Below are positions 43,301 through 53,015 of a stretch of DNA of 64,000 nt, one piece after another; the first letter of the stretch is position 1, and every line of letters starts with the position of its first letter. The DNA comes from Channallabes apus (lineage: Eukaryota > Chordata > Actinopteri > Siluriformes > Clariidae): positions 21,467,825 to 21,531,824 of the forward strand of contig CM060104.1 of assembly GCA_030522415.1 (NCBI GenBank), in the 5' to 3' direction. Under the pieces are notes generated by a model that was not told the origin of the DNA, made no database searches, and saw only the letters and a program-made list of their open reading frames with translations. The translations under genes were made by a program, and so were the position numbers.

Positions 43301-45211
43301 ATTATTATTATCGATTAGTCATAGCTAATGCTTCAAGATTTCCCATGTTATAAAAATTATTTGGTTAAACCCATTACATGATATGTTTACTGGTATTCTT
43401 GAGGTAAAAAAGAAAGAGATAAAATAAGATAAGCAAAATTCATCCTTTATTGGTCTTTCAGGTAGGTTTTGGTGTGAGTGTATAAATGCATACTGGAAGC
43501 TGGTTTGGTCGCAGTGGTGACTGTGTTTTGTGGAAATTTGTGGACTGGGAAAATTAAGTATCAAGTTGGTTGACTTTGGTGGTTTTCAATTCAGTGCGTT
43601 GAATACCTCCTCCCATTTTTTTCTTCCCTAAGTTTCTAACAGCCTGCGTTGCTGTTCATGCAGAGTGTCACATGTTCATACTGGTTTTCTTCAGGTTCTC
43701 TGCTTACTTCCTGCCTCCTGAAAGCATGCTAGTAAATGGATTGGCTACTCTAATCTGCCCTTATATATGTGTGTGTGTGTGTGTGTATGTGTCCGTAACG
43801 CCCTTGCCATGGGCAAGTGTTCCATCCATGCTGTATTACAGCTTCATCTTTGTTACTCTGGATTCACCTCAGCCCTCACCTCACCTCAGTTTTGTGTGTC
43901 TCTCATGAGGACGTTCATTTTGCACCAGATGATATCTCAGCCCATGCTTACGGAAAATGGAAAGTAGAGTATTAAGCTGTTTTGAATTCAAAGTTAAACG
44001 TTGGAAATGGTCTACTGAAATAGTTTGTGACTTTCCGGTAGGGTTTTTTAATTTTTTTAGTTGTCGTAGTAGCATCAGAGCAACGTTGTATTAAATAGAT
44101 TTTGCAAGTTAGTTTTACTTTGACAAAATGATGTGGGAACAATGTTGACTGCATCATGATGGAAAAACAAATGCCTCTACACACAATGTAGCAAAAATGA
44201 CATTAAAACCAAATTAACATTAAAACGTTGGTCTGAGCGTGACTCAAACTCTGATCACGGTAATGGGAGTTCTGATTGCTTGGTATTACAGTGCATTTAA
44301 TTTGGGAGCTAAGATGATCCCCAAAATTTCCAGATTAAACAGAAAGCTAACACTGGAATAACGAGCGATGACGTGACATGACGTGAGACACGTGGAGTCT
44401 AAATCCTGTTAGAAACTTAAGGGACCATGAATGTTAACAGTCATTGTGCATATGCACTTCAATCAGCGTAGATGCTCTAAATAAAGGTTGTTTTGACGTT
44501 GTCTTTGCAATGTTGTGTATGGATCATTAATTCAACCTAATTTCATCAATGTCATTTTAACTTTCAAAAACAATGTTTTCCCGATTGCGAATGTCATCAC
44601 AATGTCGTTACAAGTACTATATTACAGTAATCCAGTGACAGGGTTCCAGCCGGGGTAATTCTTCAATCGGAATTGAACGTTGATGTGCTTTGGAACATGG
44701 ATGTGATTTTGGGTGAAGTCTCAGTCATGATGGAACTGGTCAGTGTACTCAGTCTGTGAATCCTTGTTTTTTGTCGACCTTATTGTGCTGCGAACTGTCA
44801 TTCAAGTGGACATTACAAAAGGATCTGTTTATCGTGGTTGTGTTGAACAGTGTCAATTTCCGCATCAACAGAGATAACAGGTCACGCTTTGATCATGAGA
44901 AAATTGTATGGAACGAATGTTGGGTTGCTCATGACGCATGTTTGATTTTTTTATTTTGTTCTTGAGACCTGGAGTGCTGTTATTGTGGAGGACAAGACAG
45001 AGGATCAAGTAACCGTGTTACTGAGAACAGGAAATCAGTTGTTGAGTAACATGCGGATGTCAACTCATAATTATCTTCTGTATTTATGATAATTGCTTTG
45101 CGGTCCATTATTAAGCATTGGTTTTGGAAAATGGAAGACTTTGAATATTGTGACATGGTGGAGCATTGGCCAAGATGGAGATAACACTATAATGTGTACT
45201 TTTGTCTGCAG
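43301..45211. other. rbm12b intron (probable)
   Basis: AT-rich, with a (GT) repeat at 43762-43787. The segment 44210-44630 contains AACGTTGG/ACAACGT-like motifs resembling a fish MITE, without clear ends. It ends in the acceptor TTTGTCTGCAG. Confidence 0.5.
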
Positions 45212-45231
45212 GTGCTGTTGTGTGCGCAATC

Positions 45232-47082
45232 ATGGCGGTGGTCATCCGCTTACAGGGACTTAGAATCACAGCTGGTTCTGAGGACATTCGCAGTTTCTTC
45301 ACTGGCCTCAGAATACCCGATGGTGGGGTTCATATAATTGGCGGAGAGCTTGAGGAAGCATTCATAATTTTCACGTCCGACGAAGATGCAAGACGAGCGA
45401 TGACTCGCTCAGGAGGATGCATTAAAGGCGCTCCAGTCAACTTGATCTTGAGTAGCAAGTCAGAGATGCAGAAGGTTCTTGAGGAAAGCACAAGGAAACC
45501 AGAAGAAGTGAACAGGAGGTATTACAAGGAGGTTGTCAAAAGACCAGAAGTTGAAGGGAGACCTACGTCACTGTTAGAAGGCATGAAAGTAGATGTGCGA
45601 AGAGGAGATAATCAGAACATGGGAAACAGACCACCTCTAGCTTCTTCTAATGACTCGAGAGCTCAGAATAAACCAGGGGTTAATGATTGCCTTTATGTGT
45701 ATTTGTCCGGAATGCCTTTCTCAGCAACGAAAGAGGATGTCCGTGTCTTTTTTGAAGGAATACAAATTGATGACCTTATTTTCCTGCGAAACAAATTTGG
45801 AATGTTCAGCGGATGTGGTTTGGTCAAATTTAGAACCAGAGAGGATGCCACTGAAGGTCTGAGGAGAGATCGAAAATACATCGGGCCACGTTACATCAGA
45901 ATAATGCCAGCCTCTGAGCATCAGTGGAGCAAATCAAGGGGTTTGGTTCAACCAGAAGGTGCAAGTCAGAGAAGATCTCGCTCTCCTGTTCGCCAACGGA
46001 CGCGTTCTCCTTCCAACGAAGAGTTTGGTGTGTTGTATGAAAACCTTCCTTATTCAGTTGAAAAGCGAGACATAAAAGCTTTACTCTATCCAGTGACTGT
46101 AACAGACGACCAGATCAGTATTTTTGTTGATGACAATGGTGGCAGGAGCAAATCCGCTACTGTGGTGTTCAGAAATCTAAAGGACTATTGTTCTGGCCTG
46201 GCTCACCACAAAGAAACATTTCTGCACAGCATTGTTTATGTGTCTCCAGTTTCCAAAGAAAAGATCGCCACTATACTAGAATCTGCTTGTAACTCACGAG
46301 AAGACCATGGACGATCCAGCAGATCGTCTGAACGTTCGCAGAAGAGTGCTTTGGACTCGGAGAAACAGTGTATATATGTTCGCAACCTGCCTTTTGATGT
46401 GCGTAAAGTAGAGATCATGGACTTCTTCCATGGATTCCAGCTTTCAGAGGACAGGATAATCCTGCTCCATGATGACAGAGGAGCTGGGCTTGGTGAGGCT
46501 TTAATGGTTTTTCAGACAGAAAAAGAGGCAATGATGGCACAGTCTCTGAACGGGCAAAGATTTCTTGGATCCGAGGTCATGCTTAAATGCATCACCTGGG
46601 CGCAGATGCAAGAATTTGGTATTGACAGGAGCAGCATGTCTGAGAGGAACCTTCAAAGGAACTCGCCAAATTTCCTTAATGACAGGATGTATCAGGAAAA
46701 ATTTGACTCAATTCCAGATGCTCCTCGCTATGGTTCTGGAAACAGTGGTGCATTGGATCATTTTGAAAACCCTGATGGTTATGGACAGGGGCCAAGTGGA
46801 CCGGAGTCTCGTCAGTGTGGACCATCTGACCAACAATTTAATCGGCCGACGTGCGTCAGGTTGCTCAATTTGCCCTCTAAGATAATGGTTGATGAAATCT
46901 ATGACTTCTGTTATGGGTACAGAGTAATTCCGGGATCGGTCTCATTGCAGTACAGTAGAAGTGGAGCACCTACAGGCACCGCAACTGTTGTGTTTGAAAG
47001 CCACAGTGAGGCAGTCACTGCTGTCCAGGAATTAAATGGAAGGCCCATTGGTACGAGGAAAATTAATGTTGTGTTCGTTTAG
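45232..47082 (+). CDS. rbm12b: RNA-binding protein RBM12B
   Basis: A 616-residue protein encoded in one exon, as in mammals. It starts MAVVIRLQGLRITAG and has IPDGGVHIIGGELEEAFIIF, almost the same as human RBM12B. Five RRM-type domains lie at about 2-78, 152-228, 265-340, 379-455 and 540-616; the fourth (CIYVRNLPFDVRKVE) is of the hnRNP F/H-like qRRM class and the last ends INVVFV. A short RS linker (RRSRSPVRQRTRSP) sits before RRM3. Human RBM12B has long DFRRP-type repeats between the last RRMs; here only a short Gly/Pro-rich linker is found. The ATG is 20 bases inside the exon. AATAAA lies at 47272. Two fish paralogues exist in some species, and which one this is I cannot tell. Confidence 0.95.
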   Translation: MAVVIRLQGLRITAGSEDIRSFFTGLRIPDGGVHIIGGELEEAFIIFTSDEDARRAMTRSGGCIKGAPVNLILSSKSEMQKVLEESTRKPEEVNRRYYKEVVKRPEVEGRPTSLLEGMKVDVRRGDNQNMGNRPPLASSNDSRAQNKPGVNDCLYVYLSGMPFSATKEDVRVFFEGIQIDDLIFLRNKFGMFSGCGLVKFRTREDATEGLRRDRKYIGPRYIRIMPASEHQWSKSRGLVQPEGASQRRSRSPVRQRTRSPSNEEFGVLYENLPYSVEKRDIKALLYPVTVTDDQISIFVDDNGGRSKSATVVFRNLKDYCSGLAHHKETFLHSIVYVSPVSKEKIATILESACNSREDHGRSSRSSERSQKSALDSEKQCIYVRNLPFDVRKVEIMDFFHGFQLSEDRIILLHDDRGAGLGEALMVFQTEKEAMMAQSLNGQRFLGSEVMLKCITWAQMQEFGIDRSSMSERNLQRNSPNFLNDRMYQEKFDSIPDAPRYGSGNSGALDHFENPDGYGQGPSGPESRQCGPSDQQFNRPTCVRLLNLPSKIMVDEIYDFCYGYRVIPGSVSLQYSRSGAPTGTATVVFESHSEAVTAVQELNGRPIGTRKINVVFV

Positions 47083-49150
47083 AGTAAGAGACTTTTGGGC
47101 ATTTCTGTAGACATCTCTTTATAATGACTTGACCCCTATTTTCCTGCCTCATAAAGAAGAATGCATGAAAAATTAATTGATCTTTATTCATTTTAGTTAT
47201 TTTGTGATATACATTTTCTTTCTTGTAGTAATGTTATAATGTTTTACTATTCTACAATTATCTGTGTTTAAAATAAATTTGCTTTCCTTTTTGTTCTCAA
47301 GTAAATGTGTGGTAATTATGCTGATGTCACTGTATTATTGATTTGGGAAGGATGTCTACATGCTACCTTTTGTAATCACCTTATTTTTTATGCTACAGTA
47401 AATACTGACATAAAAGCTTGTGTTCATTATGCTGGAGATGGTCAGTTTATTTGAAGTCTTGTGCAGCAAAAAGTGCAATGAACCAAAATGTACCCCTCCT
47501 AACTTCTATGAAGTTTGGAGGAAAAACAAAATGTTCAGCTGTTCAGTGAAATTCACTGACCCTACTCATCAAGGCATAGTTTAATGTACTTAATATCATA
47601 CTTCAATGGACATGCAGAGCAAGTCATCTGGTAGTTATGCAGTGTATAAAATCTTTGATGCAAGCGCATCAGTTAATGCTCACATCACTAACTGATGTGG
47701 GCTCCCGAATTTAATCGAGTATTTCTGAAACTGCTGATCGTGGGGGGATTTTCACACACAGCAATCGCATGAGTTTACTTAGAATTGTACAAAGGCATCC
47801 AGAGAGTTTCAGTTCTGCAGATGAAAATGTTGTGGTGAGAGAGATCAATAAAGGATGATCGTCGACACAGTTTTACTGAAACTGGAGAGTTGAGAATTAG
47901 GAAAAGATCAGGTGATGTTTTTCCATTTATTGTCTACTCAGTTTGGTGCGCCATTGTGCATGAAAATCCCAGGAAATCAGCAGTTCTGCAACACACAACC
48001 CCCTACCCCATTATTTGATTTGACCTTTATCAGAAGCTCTTGACCTGTATTTGTATGATTTTGTGTGCTGTCCTTCTGCCACATGTTTGGTTTATTGGTT
48101 CTCCAACTTTGCTCAGACTTACAGAAGCACACATCATGTTTACTGTTTCCAGACTGGATGAGGTTTCAGCTGATCGACAGTTACACATCCTGAGTACCTG
48201 GGATGCCCTGAATCCCACCAGATGATGATGTGACCTTGCAGCTTCATCAGGCTCTTCTACAGAAAAGAGGCGTTAAGCAATGGTGTCTATAAGATATTGT
48301 TTTTGTTAATATTATTTTTTACACAATATGCATGACCTTTATGTATGCATTTGTTATAATGGATTCTGCTATATTTTAATTAATTTAACGTAAGATAAAA
48401 ATGGAGAATGTACTTCTTTGGTTTATTGAATTCCTAATATTGTTAATGCCTTCTTTCGTTGTGGTTGACCCAAATCTTTTCTTATGTTCATTTATATTGA
48501 AATAAATAGATGACAACGATCAACAATGTTGTACAACGACAATACTACCATTCATATTACTGAAACTCAGTCTTATTAAAATGCATGAAGTGTTTTTGTG
48601 CAAAAAATTAATAAAATAAATGGTATGGGTAAATATTATCTTTTTGATGCTCAGAATATTAATTAGATTTCCAGACAATGGTTTATATTCAGTGTGTAGC
48701 ATATTGTCAATACTTTTGATGATGTTAGTCTTTGGCTGCTCTTATCGAGGGGTCACCACAGCAGGCCATCCCAATCTGCACACAGCGTGGCATACACCAG
48801 ATGCCCTTCCTCATGTAACCCCTCCATTTTGTCTGTGCTTGGAAACGACACTGCATCCAGGGGCTGGGATTTGGGCATTGGGTCTTAAACCGGCCTTTAA
48901 ACCCACCAATGCACTAATTCCCAATTATTTTGACGAATTAAAAATGAAATCTCATGTTAAAACACATGGGAATTAACCAATGTACAGCTAACATAACACT
49001 CCTGTTTTCCAGACTGTTTGCTATATTGTGCTATTGACAGTTCAAATAAGTGTGTATATATAAGCTAATTTGACCACATATATTTTTAAAAATTAAGCAG
49101 TTATATGTGCTTCTGTCACAATGACACACACTCCATATGTAAACAGGTCT
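47083..49150. other. Intergenic, rbm12b 3' flank with old repeats
   Basis: Holds the rbm12b 3' UTR (poly(A) signal 47272-47277). The stretch 47690-48220 includes GCTCTTGACCTGTATTTGTATG, recognisable from a common interspersed fish repeat, heavily decayed. A SINE-like piece follows at 48725-48900. Confidence 0.5.
48725..48900 (-). mobile_element. SINE/RTE-tail fragment, minus strand
   Basis: Reverse complement of the family at 23925-24150: GGCTGCTCTTATCGAGGGGTCACCACAGC, then ATGCCCTTCCTCATGTAACC and CACTGCATCCAGGGGCTGGGA. Diverged and truncated. Confidence 0.65.
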
Positions 49151-49184
49151 GCTAGTTTGGATTGCTATCTGACCAGACTGCTGA

Positions 49185-49290
49185 TTACCCAAAATGGCGG
49201 ATCATTCCCACGCGACGGAGTGATGACGTCATTTTCCGGAGCCCTTAGTGATTGTGCGCTTGTGTAGGGAGCATGGAATATTATGGGATT
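49185..49290 (+). promoter_or_regulatory. Putative promoter for the C8orf88-like gene
   Basis: A tight cluster: YY1-like AAAATGGCGG (49191), a perfect CRE TGACGTCA (49224-49231) and an ETS-like TTCCGGA just after it. Such clusters are typical of housekeeping promoters. The C8orf88-like coding exons start 3.7 kb downstream, so a 5' non-coding exon here is likely but was not identified. Confidence 0.5.
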
Positions 49291-49411
49291 ACTGTTGAAC
49301 TGTTTCAACTAATCCTGTGGTTGCAAATGTATTTATTCGTAAGAGTACCCTAAATCCAATTTTTGGAAAAAAAATAATAATAATAAATAAATAAATACAC
49401 AACGAAATATT

Positions 49412-50558
49412 AACGACAACTAAGCGTATATTTACGTGTGAAAGTATAGGCTGTAGCGGTTGAAACAAATACTTGTGTTTTGACGCACGCTTTGCCGTTT
49501 AAATACTAAGTACATTAAATAATAATACTAATTATTATTATTCTTGAGCAGCCACATAATTGATATGTTGAGGGATTTATGTGATCCGAGCTCATGGTTT
49601 TTTTTTCTTTCGGGTTATATCCTGAATAGCAACCCTTCTCCCTAGGTAGTGTGTTCAAATGATTGGCAGAACACCCTTCGTAGTGCACTAAAACGCCAAA
49701 CCTAGAGCTGATTATCCCAGAGTGGCGCACTACCGTACTACATAGGGTGCTAGAAATACAGGACGGGTGTGCATCATGCTGCTTGAATAAATATACTATG
49801 TAGCACGGTAGTGTGTAGTACGGTAGTCGAGAGCACTGATTCTTTCAGGCGTTGGAAAACCATCTCTCAAGACAGCGGTACCTGTTCATTTAGTTCAACT
49901 TTTTACAGTAAGTATTGGTTGATAACTAAAAAAAAGTAAACATAATTAAAATGCAATGCTAATTAAAACTTTGTTAACACTATTTTTTATTGCTAGCCGG
50001 TTGGTCCAACACGGACTGCTGTTAAGTTATCTGTATCATTGGGCACAAATATGGTTTCTGCTGTGTTTTTAGCTGTCCCACGAGTGATTTTTGGTTTTAA
50101 TGTCTACATAAAGTACAATTTTTAAAGGATGAATATGTGTATAGATTTTTGAGGTGACAGTTGTGAGAAGTCAGTGATGTCGCGAGCGTCCAACCGCCTG
50201 CATCCGGGGACTGAAGTGGCCGTTAGTCAGCAATTAGTTGCTAAACCATTTCCTTCATGACTGTGTGCAAAAAAAAAAAAAAAAACCCAGACAAATCATT
50301 TTCAGTTTAAAGTAACTTTTTTAAAGGTTTGGTTCACAGTTGTTTAATTGTATATTGATTAATTATTGCAGTATTGTGTCTTTGACAAACAATTGTTCGG
50401 AGCAAAAGTGAGCAACGTTCGGCATCTACTTCAGACCAGCAAAGCTTTGCACCCTAATTTGGTTTCTGACCAAGGTTGCCAGGTGCGTCAAAACACAAGT
50501 ATTTGTTTCAACCGCTACAGCATATACTTTCACACGTAAATATAGGCTTAGTTGTCGT
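49412..50558. repeat. Long near-perfect inverted repeat, unclassified
   Basis: Arms at 49412-49488 and 50483-50558 match as reverse complements over about 76 bases with two mismatches (core TGTAGCGGTTGAAACAAATA). They enclose about 1 kb without a convincing ORF. Within it, GTGGCGCACTACCGTACTAC-type sequence (about 49722-49745) is partly repeated in inverted form at 49795-49830. It may be a non-autonomous DNA transposon with long inverted repeats; the family is not recognised. Confidence 0.75.
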
Positions 50559-50570
50559 ATTTTCATTAAA

Positions 50571-52938
50571 CAAACTAACAAATCTACTGTACACCAAAGA
50601 GTTCGGCATGATCAGGGGTAGGGTGCATCTCTCACTCCCTTTTCACCTTATTCTTAAGGCACTGGACAAAGCCAAGGTGCTTGGTCATCTCAAGGCCCAT
50701 CCCTCTCTCTGTCCATCTCTTTCCTTCCCTATTTCTTCTTACTGCAAGGGCAAGGTGTATTTCTCTCTCCTCCTCTTCCTCTATCTTCTCTCTCTCCCTC
50801 TCCTTCTTCTTCTTTGTTGTTTAAAGGTGGTTGGACTCCAGTGGGTTACATTACCAGTAGGTTGCATCACCGCCACCTGTAGATCTTGAGTTCTTCTTCT
50901 GCTGCTTTATGAACCACATCCTCATGATGGGCACTCTTACTAAAACAGGTATGGGATTCTTAGTTCCAGTGAAGGGAAATTGTATACTGTTGTATGTTTA
51001 GAGGGCGGCACGCTGGTGTAGTGGATAGCACTGTGGCCTCGAACCTCCAGGATTAAGGGGTTTGATTCCTGCCTTTGGTCTGTGTGTGTACGGTTTCCTC
51101 TGGGTTTTCCAGTTTTCTACCACAGTACAAAGACATGCAGGTTATTAGCGTTTGCAGTTTGCCCATTGTGTGAGAGTGTGCTGCGATGGATTGGCACCGT
51201 GTCTAGGGTGTACCCCGCATAGTGCCCCAGATGTGTGATTAGAACGTTTAGATTTTAGGGAGGGATTGCGTACAGTAGGGATACTACAGTACAGTAGATA
51301 GCTATGTGCATATTCATTCTGGATAGAGATTGTTAGTATAAATATCCAGCTTCAATATTAACCCCCCCACCCCCCCATATGTGTATTACAATTCTACACA
51401 AACTTAGCAAATAATTTATTCCTGCCCCAGGGGATGCTTAGCTGCCCACCAATGTGCAAATTGTTTACACTGCACCACCTGCAGGACCATCGAGGAACAG
51501 CAATGTTTTACCATCTCAAGTTCAAACATATAGAAAAAAAAGTTCAATTATTCTAAAAACTGTTTTTGCAGTCAATGTGGTGAGATATTAATTTCCACAC
51601 AATAGAATCATTATACATAACTCGACTGATTCACCCCTCCCCTCCCTCCCATCTCTAACGTATGGATGAAGTGGTCAGGTGTCTCCAAAGTTTTGACTAT
51701 ATGGTGTACGTTGTGTTCACTTGCATTTTCCATTGTTTGCCGTAACCTATGCATGTGGAAATGGATTAGATTTTTTTGCAGCCGTTTGCTTTTAAACAAC
51801 CTGGATAGCTTCCACAGAATTTCTTTAAACTAATTTTATGCCACCCACAGATGTGTCTCTTTCATCTGTGACCTTTTTCTAAACATAGCCAAATTTAGTG
51901 TAAAACAGTTACACTTACAACTGTGTTTCTAAGTGGAAACGGAGTACTATTAATCTGCGACATAGAATTCCATGTCTGTGTAACTGGGCTTTCCTACTAA
52001 AATAGTTCCAAGTCAATCTAACTTATTTATTTTTTATGTGTACGAAAGTGTGAAACCGTTTTACAGAACACTTCAAGCACAGTACTGTGATGTGGGTCTT
52101 AGCCGCAGTAAAACATTTGAATGGTGCAAATGTTTAAAAAAAAAAAAAAAAAAAAAAAAGACGTCCTTCAACGACAATCCCGGCCGAGATAGCTCAGAGC
52201 CCAATGCAGTCATCCTCATTAATGTTCAGCAAGTGCAATGCCTGATATTATTTGAAAATCAACTGATAACTTGTCACCCTCAGAAGAGACACATCTTTGG
52301 GAACCGTACAAATAGTCATTAACTTGGCTGGGAGTTATTGCCTCATCCGCGCACAGTCCTGACCTCACAGAAAATTATTTCCACATGTTTGGGCTGTTAA
52401 AGAAAGAAGCCATGCATTAGTGTAGCAGAATACTAATGTAGAGAAATAAAGTTTAACTGTTTTCTTTTATTCTGTTTAATCAAAAGTATTGGTTTGCTTT
52501 GAACGCCACTAATATTGAATAATTATCTAATAAGACAGCAAAAAAGATGAATCAATTTATAGTTACATTATGATGTTGAGAAATGCTTGCAAAATTAATT
52601 TTAATTATTACTTAGATTTCTTTTCCTTAATAAAAATGCCATTTTTTATGTTGAAAGAAGCACATAGCTATAGTCTTTAGGATGATGTCATTGGTAAGGG
52701 AAACAAAGGAATATGGGCTCTCAGGCTGCATCACGCCACACTTTTGTGGATTATGATGATATAAGAATGCATGTTTTCTTCCTTATGTAAAAAAATGCCA
52801 TAGCAGTTCCATTTAACTTGATGAATTAAGTTATTAAAATTAATAATATTGTTTAATGATAACACATTTAGACATGAGAAAGAAAGGCTACAAATCTTTA
52901 GTTATGCTCTTCATAAAGAGGATATTTTCTTTCATCAG
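50571..52938. other. Probable intron of the C8orf88-like gene
   Basis: Contains CT-rich simple sequence at 50695-50820, a SINE at 51005-51235, C-rich and A-rich tracts (52135-52159) and otherwise AT-rich unique sequence. Confidence 0.5.
51005..51235 (+). mobile_element. tRNA-derived SINE, diverged
   Basis: Head GGCGGCACGCTGGTGTAGTGG with AGCACTGTGGCCTC and a B-box-like GTTTGATTCCTG. The body (GTCTGTGTGTGTACGGTTTCC, GTCTAGGGTGTACCCCGC) matches the family at 41471. Confidence 0.72.
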
Positions 52939-52939
52939 A

Positions 52940-53015
52940 ATGATGGAGGTCTCTATGAGGAGAATGAAGAATTTGGAGCCTGCAAGGCCGCTGCGCAGGC
53001 TAAATAAAGATCCAG
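52940..53015 (+). CDS. C8orf88-like exon 1 (coding)
   Basis: Two adjacent ATGs directly after the acceptor TTCATCAG at 52937-52938. Encodes MEVSMRRMKNLEPARPLRRL and ends CCAG|GTAACA in phase 1. A non-coding 5' exon must lie upstream. Confidence 0.78.

Noticed and set aside
50476..50889. ORF of 137 codons on the plus strand
   Set aside because: Overlaps the inverted-repeat arm and CT-rich simple sequence, with no homology.
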